The translations under genes and the position numbers were made by a program. A stretch of DNA of 8,615 bases from Bacillota bacterium. GTDB taxonomy: Bacteria > Bacillota > Clostridia > Oscillospirales > Acutalibacteraceae. The first letter of the stretch is position 1. Each line of letters opens with the position of its first letter. Below are positions 1-6,745 of the stretch, in pieces. The notes beneath the pieces are model-generated. The model made no database searches. It had not been told where the DNA came from and saw only the letters and a program-made list of their open reading frames with translations. The stretch is taken from positions 1-8,615 of the forward strand of contig JAEZJA010000207.1 of assembly GCA_023415895.1 (NCBI GenBank). Direction: 5' to 3'.

Positions 1-25
1 AAAAAGCATGATTGTGTTGTGTGGT

Positions 26-77
26 CGTGGATTGACCCCGCACTTTTGTGCTGGTGGTTGGCCACGCTTTTTTATAT
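26..77 (+). terminator. Leader stem-loop I with U-tract (terminator or aptamer-like element)
   Basis: An imperfect long hairpin can be drawn by eye. The outer stem CGTGG (26-30) pairs with CCACG (62-66). The middle stem TGACC (33-37) pairs with GGTTG (56-60) using two wobbles. CC (38-39) pairs with GG (53-54), and the tip GCAC (40-43) pairs with GTGC (48-51) around a TTTT loop, with single T bulges at 52 and 55. It is followed by CTTTTTTATAT at 67-77, as in an intrinsic terminator. It may end transcription of a gene left of the window or be the first half of a regulatory leader. The fold was judged by complementarity only. Confidence 0.5.
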
Positions 78-89
78 CGGAGCGGGGTT
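34..89 (+). promoter_or_regulatory. Candidate antiterminator pairing (34-41 with 82-89)
   Basis: GACCCCGC (34-41) is complementary to GCGGGGTT (82-89), the 5' arm of the terminator: seven Watson-Crick pairs plus one G-U. Bases 34-41 are also part of stem-loop I. The leader can therefore adopt two mutually exclusive states. In one, stem-loop I and the terminator both form. In the other, the long-range pairing breaks both and lets transcription continue into the ABC operon. This is the architecture of riboswitches and protein- or ribosome-controlled attenuators. The pairing is seen in the sequence; the regulatory role and any ligand are inferred. I do not recognise a known riboswitch class. Confidence 0.45.
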
Positions 90-114
90 GTAAAAACCTC
101 GCTTTTTCTTTTTT
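82..114 (+). terminator. Intrinsic terminator (attenuator) directly before the ABC operon
   Basis: GCGGGGTT (82-89) pairs with AACCTCGC (95-102) with one G-U wobble around the five-base loop GTAAA. The tract TTTTTCTTTTTT follows at 103-114, and the ribosome binding site GGAGGG of the first ABC gene starts at 115. The hairpin therefore ends 24 bases before the start codon at 127. No convincing promoter lies between the terminator and the gene, so transcripts must read through it. This suggests an attenuator inside the leader rather than only the end of an upstream gene. Confidence 0.7.
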
Positions 115-126
115 GGAGGGAAGATA

Positions 127-2388
127 ATGGAAACACAAATATCCGACTATATAGTGAAGGCTTTTGAAGCACAAGGAGTGGATACGAGGGATTTTGTTTA
201 TGCCATACATACAGATCTGACCCCGGAGAGCGATACTGCGGATGTCTATACAGCTGTCAGCAAAGACAAACTGTATATTCTTTATGGCGAGGAGAAGGTA
301 GTGAGAACGTCGGGGGCACGCAGAATGGTTGCCCTTTACGAAACGCATCAGCTGCAGGAGTATGTGTTGAGCGAGATGGGTGAGCTGACGAGCGAACGGC
401 TGCTGTCCACAGGCCGTCTCTGTCATGAAAAAGAGGGCTATGCCAGCATACTGATGCTTTTTTCGGTGGGGTTTCTTGCAGACATTGAGCACCTAATAAA
501 AGTGATCCACAACATCCAAGAGGGCGTTTCTCCGTTAAAGGATGTACCCATACAAGAGGAACGGTTTTGCCCCAAATGCGGCACGCGTTATCCCGAACCC
601 GAACACAAAATCTGCCCAAAGTGCATGGATAAAGTTCGGATAACCCGACGTCTAATGGGCTTTTTTGGACATTACAAATGCAAAGTGGCGTGCATTTTAC
701 TCACGATGCTGGCCGGCACTGCCTTCTCCATTTTTTCACCGCTTGTGGGATCCAAGCTCCTGTTTGACGATGTGCTGACCCAGGGAGGCCGCTATTACGG
801 GATGATTTTTGCAACCGTCCTGCTGATCTTTGCGGTTCGTGCGGTCAATGTGGCACTCAATATTCTGTATTCCTATGTTCTCGCGAAAACCGTGCCGTGG
901 ATTGTTTATGATCTCAAGCTCAAAATCTTTGAAGCGATGCAGCGCTTATCGGTGGGATTTTACACATCAAAGCACACCGGATCTCTGATGAACCGCGTCA
1001 ACAAGGATGCCAACAACATTTATTGGTTTTTTGTGGATGGCTTTCCCTATGTCATTGTCAACGCGCTAACCTTTATCGGCGTGATCACCCTGATGTGCGT
1101 GCTCAACATCCGATTGGCATTGGTTTGCATTGTCATTCTGCCGATTGCGATTGGGATGTTTCGCTTTTTATGGAGTGTTTTCCGCCGCTTTCATCACAAA
1201 AACTGGATGTACAGCTCACAACTCAATTCCCTGGTCAGTGATTCGGTGAATGGGCAGCGCGTCATAAAAGCGCTTGCACGAGAAGAGGAGGAATCCAGAC
1301 GATTCTCTGCCGTTGGCGATAAGCTCACTTGTGTTGATGTGAAATCGAGCAATACAGGCTTTACAGCTTTTCCGCTCATCTATTTGTTCATGTTTTTGGG
1401 ACAGGTAATCGTCACCGCAGTCGGAGGAATCATGGTTTTGCGCGGCGAGATTACCTTGGGCACGCTTCTGACATTTATCGCTTATTTGTCGATGTTATAC
1501 GGGCCGTTGGAATTTATGTCGTGGGTATCCAACTGGTGGGCTCGCTGTGTTGATTCCGCCCAGCGTGTATTTGAGATTATCGATTCCAAGCCGGACATTG
1601 CTGAGCCTGAAAATCCGGTTATTTTGGATACAATCCAAGGCGATATCGACATTCGAGAGGTCAAATTCGAATACGATCCGGCCACTCCGGTACTTAAAGG
1701 GCTGAATTTATCGGTCAAAGCAGGAAGTATGCTGGGCATCGTAGGCAAAACTGGCGCGGGAAAATCCACCTTGGCAAATCTGATAGCTCGGCTGTATGAT
1801 GTGACGGAAGGTTCCATCTTGATTGATGGTGTGAATGTTAAGCAGCTTTCGCTCAAGCAGCTGCGGCAGAGCATCGGAATCGTTTCACAGGACATTTACC
1901 TTTTTATCGGCACCATCGCCGACAATATCCGCTATTCCCGGCCCGATGCCACTATGGAAGATATTATTCGGGCTGCAAAAGTGGCTTGCGCGCATGAATT
2001 TATCATGAATCTCCCCGACGCTTATGAAACCAAGGTTGGTGCGGGAGGGCAGGAACTGTCGGGCGGAGAGAAGCAGCGCTTATCCATTGCGCGCACCATT
2101 TTGCAGAACCCGTCCATATTGATTCTAGACGAAGCGACCGCCGCGATGGATACCGAAACGGAAGCCAGCATTCAACAGGCGCTTTCCAAACTTCAAACTG
2201 GCCGTACAACCATTGCCATTGCGCACAGATTATCTACCCTGCGCGATGCGGACAGCCTGGCCGTTATCAACGAAGGCAAGGTTGTCGAGAGCGGGACACA
2301 CAGAGAACTCATGTTAAAAAAGGGAGAGTATTACAAACTTTATACCATTCAACTGGAAGGTCTCAAAGTGATTAACATGGATGCATAA
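127..2388 (+). CDS. ABC exporter half with N-terminal extra domain and zinc ribbon
   Basis: ATP-binding cassette exporter half-transporter that would move an unknown substrate across the cytoplasmic membrane using ATP. The order is a soluble domain (residues about 1-140, alternating strands and a C-terminal helix, possibly PH-like), a four-cysteine zinc ribbon (C148, C151, C163, C166), six expected membrane helices (about 180-490) and a nucleotide-binding domain. Visible ATPase elements are A-loop Y516, Walker A 540-548 (GKTGAGKST), Q-loop Q588, signature LSGGE 644-648, Walker B 664-669 with catalytic E669, and H-loop H700. At 753 aa it is about 150-170 residues longer than a usual half-exporter because of the N-terminal part. 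Ribosome binding site GGAGGG at 115-120 lies 6 bases before the ATG. It leads an operon with the DUF1854 gene and a second ABC half, so a heterodimer is likely. The D-loop reads AAMD rather than the usual SALD. The same family is known beside DUF1854 genes in cyanophycin clusters; the substrate here is unknown. Confidence 0.93.
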   Translation: METQISDYIVKAFEAQGVDTRDFVYAIHTDLTPESDTADVYTAVSKDKLYILYGEEKVVRTSGARRMVALYETHQLQEYVLSEMGELTSERLLSTGRLCHEKEGYASILMLFSVGFLADIEHLIKVIHNIQEGVSPLKDVPIQEERFCPKCGTRYPEPEHKICPKCMDKVRITRRLMGFFGHYKCKVACILLTMLAGTAFSIFSPLVGSKLLFDDVLTQGGRYYGMIFATVLLIFAVRAVNVALNILYSYVLAKTVPWIVYDLKLKIFEAMQRLSVGFYTSKHTGSLMNRVNKDANNIYWFFVDGFPYVIVNALTFIGVITLMCVLNIRLALVCIVILPIAIGMFRFLWSVFRRFHHKNWMYSSQLNSLVSDSVNGQRVIKALAREEEESRRFSAVGDKLTCVDVKSSNTGFTAFPLIYLFMFLGQVIVTAVGGIMVLRGEITLGTLLTFIAYLSMLYGPLEFMSWVSNWWARCVDSAQRVFEIIDSKPDIAEPENPVILDTIQGDIDIREVKFEYDPATPVLKGLNLSVKAGSMLGIVGKTGAGKSTLANLIARLYDVTEGSILIDGVNVKQLSLKQLRQSIGIVSQDIYLFIGTIADNIRYSRPDATMEDIIRAAKVACAHEFIMNLPDAYETKVGAGGQELSGGEKQRLSIARTILQNPSILILDEATAAMDTETEASIQQALSKLQTGRTTIAIAHRLSTLRDADSLAVINEGKVVESGTHRELMLKKGEYYKLYTIQLEGLKVINMDA

Positions 2389-2413
2389 AGGCATAGAAAG
2401 GGAAGGCTTAAGC

Positions 2414-2959
2414 ATGGAAACTACATTCAAGCCACAGGCAGCAAGCATTTCCGATGCGATTGATATCGGACTGCTCGATCTTGATAAAGCGGAGTTTTAT
2501 GTCTCCCCCGGAGGATTTACGGGACTCAAATACGGGGATAACGAATATAATCGGATTTCCCTAAGGCGGGCGCTTCCCGTCGGCCACCCACTAGAATACA
2601 TCTCGGTTGCCGACAAGGATAATAAGGAAATCGGTATGATTCGGTCGGTATTGGAACTGAACGAGGCACAGCAGCGCATTGTCTTGGAGGAACTGGAGCA
2701 TCGCTATTACTGCCCCAATGTAAAAGAAGTGAAGTCGGTCAAGGATAAGTTGGGTTACGTCTATTTTCAACTGGTGATTTCGAAGGATGGCCATGTGTTT
2801 GAAAAAACATGTGCGGTCAAAGATGTGAGCAAAAATATCCGCTTGCTTGACGAGGACAGACTGATTATTTTTGATGTTGACGGCAACAGGTACGTAATCA
2901 ACGCACTGTCCGGTCTTGACAGCAAAAGCTTGAAACGTCTGCAGCCCTACCTGTTCTAG
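2414..2959 (+). CDS. DUF1854 family protein, ABC exporter accessory
   Basis: Small soluble protein of about 181 aa, with no signal peptide or membrane segment seen, recognised as DUF1854 by its overall pattern. The pattern is an N-terminal segment with YVSPGGFTGLKYGDNEY, a middle IGMIRSVLELNEAQ followed by LEELEHRYYCP, and a C-terminal FDVDGNRYVI. DUF1854 proteins typically sit next to an ABC exporter gene, including in cyanophycin-associated loci of proteobacteria, and their biochemical role is unknown. Here the gene lies between two ABC halves, which supports a role as an accessory or regulatory subunit. I chose ATG 2414 because GGAAGG at 2401-2406 lies 7 bases upstream. An in-frame ATG at 2381 would add 11 residues and overlap the upstream gene by 8 bases, but it has no well-spaced ribosome binding site. 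Translational coupling to the upstream gene remains possible. Family call fairly sure; function inferred. Confidence 0.85.
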   Translation: METTFKPQAASISDAIDIGLLDLDKAEFYVSPGGFTGLKYGDNEYNRISLRRALPVGHPLEYISVADKDNKEIGMIRSVLELNEAQQRIVLEELEHRYYCPNVKEVKSVKDKLGYVYFQLVISKDGHVFEKTCAVKDVSKNIRLLDEDRLIIFDVDGNRYVINALSGLDSKSLKRLQPYLF

Positions 2960-3012
2960 CTGCTCAATGCAGACGTTGGAAGGATTGGGCTTTATGAGAA
3001 AGGCGGCACAAC

Positions 3013-5145
3013 ATGCTGAGAACATACAGCTTTGACTATGATCTGGATGACAGGATGCAGCCAGTCCACGGAAGGCTGAGCTTTGATGAATCTGGACTGA
3101 TCGAGTCGCGCATCGGTGAGAACGTGTGGCGGACACTCTCGGCAGACGAGGTGGACGAGGCCAATGTGATTGCCGGTGTCGGCTGCGGGCTGCTCTACGC
3201 AAAGAGGAAAGACGGGAATGAACAACTCCTGTGCCGTTTCACCATGTCTTCCCTGAAGCAGGCGGGCGAATTTTGTAAGGTAGTCAATTATTATACACAG
3301 ACTAAGCAGGCGGCGATACCCCAAACGGTTGAAAAACCAGTCTGTGAACGATGCGGCAGGCCCTTCATAGAAGGCATGAATGTCTGCCTGTTCTGCTATA
3401 ACAAAGTAGGCGTCTTGAAACGAGCACTGAAGCTCATGCGTCCCTTTGCAAAAGAAATCATTCCGGCGGAAATCTTTCTGGCTCTATCGTCGGTACTGTA
3501 CCTTCTTGTACCCTATTTCAGTCGCATCTTGATTAATGATTACCTCGAGCCAATGATCGGTACAACGGCACAGATTCTTCTGCTGGCGGGCGCGATGTTT
3601 TTGGTCAGAGCTCTGGGTGAAGTTATTTTTATTTTGAGCTCCAGAGTGTACAACAAAGCCAGTATCGAATTTGCCAACTACTTGCGGAATACAACTTACG
3701 AAAAGATACAGAACTTGTCGATGAATTCCCTTTCCAAACGCACTCCCGGTGATCTGATACGGCGTGTCACCGAGGATACCAATACCATTAAGGATTTTTT
3801 ATCCGATGGTGGTCGCTGGGCGGTCGAACAGGTAATACTGTTTGTTATCGTTCTGATTATTCTCCTGTTCACCAATCTCAAGCTTACACTGTTGGTCTTT
3901 CTTCCGGTGCCCATCGTTATGATTGCCATGTCCCGTTTTTGGAGGCTGATTAACACACGTTACGAACGCCAGTGGAGGAAAAACTCAAAATGCCAGTCGA
4001 TTCTGCACGATATCATCAAGGGCATACGTACAGTGAAATCGTTTGGGAAAGAGGACGAGGAGATACGAAAATTCTCCAATGCCACACGGGAGCTCGCACA
4101 GGTGTCCTCGGATAATGAAGCCTTGTGGGCACGGCTTTTTCCGCTGATGACCTTCTTTACAGGAATCGGAGAATTTCTGGTCTTGTATTTCGGCGGGCGC
4201 GATATCTTGAATGGGACGCTCAGCTTTGGCGTGCTGGTGCAGTTTACGATGTATATTGGGAATATCTACGGACCCCTTCGGTGGATTGTCTCCTTTCCAA
4301 GGTGGCTGGCCGATGCCATGACCAGCATGATCAAGGTCTTTGAAATTCTCGATGAGGAACCAGATATCACAACCATTGACAACCCGAAGGTTATTCCTGT
4401 TTCGGGAAAGGTCTCTTTTGAAAAGGTCTCTTTTGGCTATAAATCCTATGAACCGGTGCTGAAAGATATTAGTATCGATATACATCCGGGTGAAATGATC
4501 GGCATTGTCGGCCGTTCGGGTGCGGGAAAATCCACGATAATCAATTTACTCATGCGTCTTTATGATCCTAGCCAAGGGAAAATTTGTATTAACGATACCG
4601 ATATTCGCGAACTAGAGCCCTCCTATTTACACGAAAATATTGGGGTCGTGTTTCAGGATACCTTCCTTTTTGCCGGGACCATTTATGATAACATTGCGTA
4701 TGCAAAACCCGACGCGACGGCGGCAGAGGTCCTTGCAGCAGCCAAAGCCGCCAATGCGCACGATTTTATTATGCAGACGGCCGATGGGTACAACACAATT
4801 ATCGGGGAAAGCGGCCTTTCCATATCGGGCGGCGAACGGCAGCGTCTGTCCATTGCGAGAGCGATTATTAAAAACCCGGATATTCTTATTCTTGATGAAG
4901 CCACCAGTTCGCTCGATTTGGAGACCGAATCGATCATTCAGGATAGCCTGAACCGGCTGATAAAGGGGAGAACCACCATCGCGATTGCACATCGGCTGTC
5001 CACGCTTCGCAGTGCGGATCGTATTGTCGTTCTGGATCAGGGTAAAATAGCCGAAGTCGGCTCTCATATGGAGCTGCTCAAGAAAAAAGGGATTTATTAC
5101 CGACTGGTCATGGCTCAGCGGCAAACGAGCAAAATTGCCGAATAA
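3013..5145 (+). CDS. Second ABC exporter half with N-terminal domain and zinc ribbon
   Basis: Second ATP-binding cassette exporter half, 710 aa, about 53 bases after the DUF1854 gene and probably the heterodimer partner of the first ABC protein. The N-terminal domain (about 1-95) reads as beta strands ending in a helix, which looks PH-like. A zinc ribbon follows (C111, C114, C125, C128), then the membrane domain (about 135-450) and the nucleotide-binding domain. ATPase elements are A-loop Y476, Walker A 500-508 (GRSGAGKST), Q-loop Q548, signature ISGGE 604-608 (isoleucine where leucine is usual), Walker B 624-629 with catalytic E629, D-loop SSLD and H-loop H660. Both ABC subunits thus keep the catalytic glutamate, unlike many heterodimeric exporters with one degenerate site. 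A moderate ribosome binding site, AGGCGG, lies 6 bases before the ATG. No intrinsic terminator in the plus orientation was seen after the stop. Substrate unknown. Confidence 0.93.
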   Translation: MLRTYSFDYDLDDRMQPVHGRLSFDESGLIESRIGENVWRTLSADEVDEANVIAGVGCGLLYAKRKDGNEQLLCRFTMSSLKQAGEFCKVVNYYTQTKQAAIPQTVEKPVCERCGRPFIEGMNVCLFCYNKVGVLKRALKLMRPFAKEIIPAEIFLALSSVLYLLVPYFSRILINDYLEPMIGTTAQILLLAGAMFLVRALGEVIFILSSRVYNKASIEFANYLRNTTYEKIQNLSMNSLSKRTPGDLIRRVTEDTNTIKDFLSDGGRWAVEQVILFVIVLIILLFTNLKLTLLVFLPVPIVMIAMSRFWRLINTRYERQWRKNSKCQSILHDIIKGIRTVKSFGKEDEEIRKFSNATRELAQVSSDNEALWARLFPLMTFFTGIGEFLVLYFGGRDILNGTLSFGVLVQFTMYIGNIYGPLRWIVSFPRWLADAMTSMIKVFEILDEEPDITTIDNPKVIPVSGKVSFEKVSFGYKSYEPVLKDISIDIHPGEMIGIVGRSGAGKSTIINLLMRLYDPSQGKICINDTDIRELEPSYLHENIGVVFQDTFLFAGTIYDNIAYAKPDATAAEVLAAAKAANAHDFIMQTADGYNTIIGESGLSISGGERQRLSIARAIIKNPDILILDEATSSLDLETESIIQDSLNRLIKGRTTIAIAHRLSTLRSADRIVVLDQGKIAEVGSHMELLKKKGIYYRLVMAQRQTSKIAE

Positions 5146-5191
5146 ACAAACGGTTTGTACCCCCACTCATCAGCCTCCATCGGCGAACGCA

Positions 5192-5226
5192 TAAAAAGAA
5201 AAAGACTTCCCGGCGGCGAGAAGTCT
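5192..5226 (-). terminator. Intrinsic terminator of the minus-strand GAF-like gene
   Basis: Read on the minus strand, AGACTTC (5226-5220) and GAAGTCT (5209-5203) form a perfect 7-bp stem around a ten-base GC-rich loop. The run TTTTTCTTTTTAT follows at about 5203-5191. It lies about 30 bases after the stop codon of the 328-aa gene. In the plus direction no U-tract follows, so it does not obviously stop transcription of the convergent ABC operon. Confidence 0.85.
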
Positions 5227-5254
5227 GTGAGTGCCGGTTACTATGGCCGACCAA

Positions 5255-6241
5255 CTATACCAACGATTGGGTGAGGTTCATTTCGTCTTCAACCAACTCG
5301 TATTGCAGTTTTTGCAGATAGATCTGTGCCAGCTCAATCTGAATGTGCAGCTCGAATTCGGGGATGATCACATCGCGTATGTTGGATTCCACAATTTCGA
5401 TTAAGTTCTCATTGTCATCGGGGACGAATTTCTTCCCGTAGGTGGTAATGGACAAAACGGCTTCAATATAGGTCTTTTCGGAGCTGCCGATGTTGATCTT
5501 TTTGCAGATGATGGAGCCGACGTTGCGGTAGGATTTGTCTTTGGCATCGAAAACGTAATGCTCATTTTCTTCGGCTTTGATTTTACTGTTGTAAAATATA
5601 AATTCCCGGCTGCCGGATGAGACTTGATGAAAGGTTGTCCGATCGTTGGACAAAAGTGTTTCCAACGGCAGACCTCCGTCTGTCCGACTGTACTCCGACC
5701 AGCACCAGGGCTTGCAGCAATCGGTAAGCTTAAAGGCCAGTGTGACATTTATCTTTTTGGATTCGATTTTGGAAACATTGGCGAGGCAATCGGCAATTTT
5801 TTGAAGGATGATCTCAATCTGCTTGGAATGATCGAGATCTTCCCCAGGGTAAGCCAAGCCGTTGAGAATCATATTCAGCTCATTGTTGCCGATATTGTTG
5901 ATGCAGGAGATAATGTAGTTGAGCTGTTCATAGCTCGAGCGGATGGCGTTGAGCTGTTCCTGATTGCGCAACTCCTCACGGTTTGCCGATTTGCTATTGA
6001 GGAGCAGCAGGACAAGTACGAGCAGATAGACCAGCAGCGTGGATAGGATGCCGAATACAGTTAGACTCGTTTTGCCGCCTTGGGTATAGGTCATGAGTAA
6101 TGCGCTGCCGAACTGATTGATGATGAGGGGAAACCAGATCGACGGCAGAAAGAGAATGATGGTGTTCCAGATCCAATGCTTTTTGAAGATTGTATAGAGC
6201 CCATGCAAAAAACTCTCACCGGTTTTGTTTTGGACGGCCAT
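5255..6241 (-). CDS. Membrane protein: two TM helices, coiled coil, GAF-like domain
   Basis: A 328-aa protein I do not recognise by name. Hydrophobic segments at about 22-44 and 58-82 predict two membrane helices joined by a short loop. A polar, glutamine- and glutamate-rich helix (about 84-120) suggests a coiled-coil linker. The rest (about 140-305) has a GAF-like pattern: an amphipathic helix, strands around 165-172, a central stretch with FYNSK (216-220), strand pairs at 242-250 and 258-267, then TTYGKKFVPDD and a long closing helix. That layout fits a membrane-anchored sensor or signalling protein without an obvious catalytic output domain. Cysteines C175, C176 and C180 lie in the domain and might bind metal or haem, but this is speculative. 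Ribosome binding site AAGGTGA (6255-6249) lies 7 bases before the ATG. The gene is preceded by a possible 67-aa gene and followed by a clear terminator. The gene is confident; the GAF-like assignment is moderate. Confidence 0.85.
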   Translation of the reverse strand: MAVQNKTGESFLHGLYTIFKKHWIWNTIILFLPSIWFPLIINQFGSALLMTYTQGGKTSLTVFGILSTLLVYLLVLVLLLLNSKSANREELRNQEQLNAIRSSYEQLNYIISCINNIGNNELNMILNGLAYPGEDLDHSKQIEIILQKIADCLANVSKIESKKINVTLAFKLTDCCKPWCWSEYSRTDGGLPLETLLSNDRTTFHQVSSGSREFIFYNSKIKAEENEHYVFDAKDKSYRNVGSIICKKINIGSSEKTYIEAVLSITTYGKKFVPDDNENLIEIVESNIRDVIIPEFELHIQIELAQIYLQKLQYELVEDEMNLTQSLV

Positions 6242-6264
6242 GGCTTTATCACCTTAAAACAATT

Positions 6265-6468
6265 TCATTTTTCCGACTTTTTGTTGACACCATAGGTTGC
6301 AGTCTGAATGATGGACGCAGACAAAGGAGACGGGCGTTTGTCCGTTTCCGCCTTCGTTCCTCTGTAATTTGCATTTTCAATAATACTTAAGCTTCTGCGG
6401 ATCACGCTTCTGCTTTGCCGCCGGGGAGCTATGACTTTTATCATGTAGCTAAGTATCCTTTCAAACAT
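6265..6468 (-). CDS. Possible small basic protein (67 aa) upstream of the GAF-like gene
   Basis: A 67-codon open frame with a textbook ribosome binding site, GGAGGT (6482-6477), 8 bases before ATG 6468. It ends 23 bases before the 328-aa gene, in the same direction. The product is strongly basic with a short amphipathic start (MFERILSYMIKVIAPRR), a cluster of R and S residues, and no recognisable domain. It could be a small partner of the downstream membrane protein, a translated leader, or a chance frame in a 5' untranslated region. A near-consensus promoter overlaps its ribosome binding site; the expected transcript start (about 6476) would cut that site off and leave an 8-base leader. Translation from this promoter would therefore be nearly leaderless, which lowers confidence. 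Confidence 0.45.
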   Translation of the reverse strand: MFERILSYMIKVIAPRRQSRSVIRRSLSIIENANYRGTKAETDKRPSPLSASIIQTATYGVNKKSEK

Positions 6469-6482
6469 AATGAACTACCTCC

Positions 6483-6511
6483 ATTCTAGTGCATATGGAT
6501 AGAAATGTCAA
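6483..6511 (-). promoter_or_regulatory. Vegetative-type promoter for the minus-strand GAF-like unit
   Basis: On the minus strand the -35 box TTGACA (6511-6506) matches the consensus exactly. A 17-base spacer separates it from the -10 box TAGAAT (6488-6483, five of six bases). The predicted start is the A at about 6476. This gives a leader of about 234 bases to the 328-aa gene, or about 8 bases to the 67-aa frame. The -10 box directly abuts the ribosome binding site of that small frame. Confidence 0.75.
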
Positions 6512-6663
6512 ACATTCCGTAGGTTCATAATTCGAGCTAATCCGACATCGCTTTCTTTGGAGAAGACTGCTCGGAAGCCGCTCAACGTATAGTATGCTCA
6601 TCTCCTGCCGAATGTTTATACAGCCAGCTTGGCCGTTTTTCAGTACAGTGGCTGCTGAAACGG

Positions 6664-6718
6664 TTAATAAAACAAAACGAGCACGGTATTCCCGCTTGAA
6701 GGGAACCCGTGCTCGTTT
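6664..6718 (-). terminator. Intrinsic terminator of the MATE exporter gene
   Basis: AAACGAGCACGG (6675-6686) and CCGTGCTCGTTT (6707-6718) form a perfect 12-bp stem. It is topped by an inner 5-bp stem, TTCCC with GGGAA, around the loop GCTTGAA. Read on the minus strand the stem runs into TTTTGTTTTATTAA, a good U-tract. It begins 28 bases after the MATE stop codon. The 150 bases between this element and the promoter at 6511 hold only a weak hairpin and no supported gene. Confidence 0.9.
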
Positions 6719-6745
6719 GTTGAAGAGCGGCCTATAGACCGCCCG

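Noticed and set aside
12..78. A promoter in the leader using TTGTGT or TTGACC with a TATATC -10 box.
   Set aside because: No pair of boxes has acceptable match and spacing; the AT-rich part is better explained as terminator U-tract.
2591..3324. Long minus-strand open frames (203 and 110 codons) opposite the DUF1854 and second ABC genes.
   Set aside because: They lie antisense to strongly supported genes, their products look like low-complexity reverse-strand translations, and they are typical shadows.
5146..5165. Palindrome ACAAACGGTTTGT just after the second ABC gene as an operon terminator.
   Set aside because: The stem is only about 5 bp, the loop is tiny and no U-tract follows on the plus strand.
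3985..5166. Antisense frames of 166 and 179 codons opposite the second ABC gene.
   Set aside because: They overlap its conserved ATPase motifs on the other strand and show no domain of their own.
6284..6313. Plus-strand TTGACA with a 17-base spacer inside the 67-aa frame as a promoter.
   Set aside because: The expected -10 position reads AATGAT, a poor match, and no plus-strand gene follows.
6633..6663. Hairpin CCG-TT-TTTCAG / CTGAAA-CGG between the GAF-like unit and the MATE terminator, as a possible small RNA or terminator.
   Set aside because: The stem is short and bulged, no U-tract follows on either strand, and no promoter leads into it.
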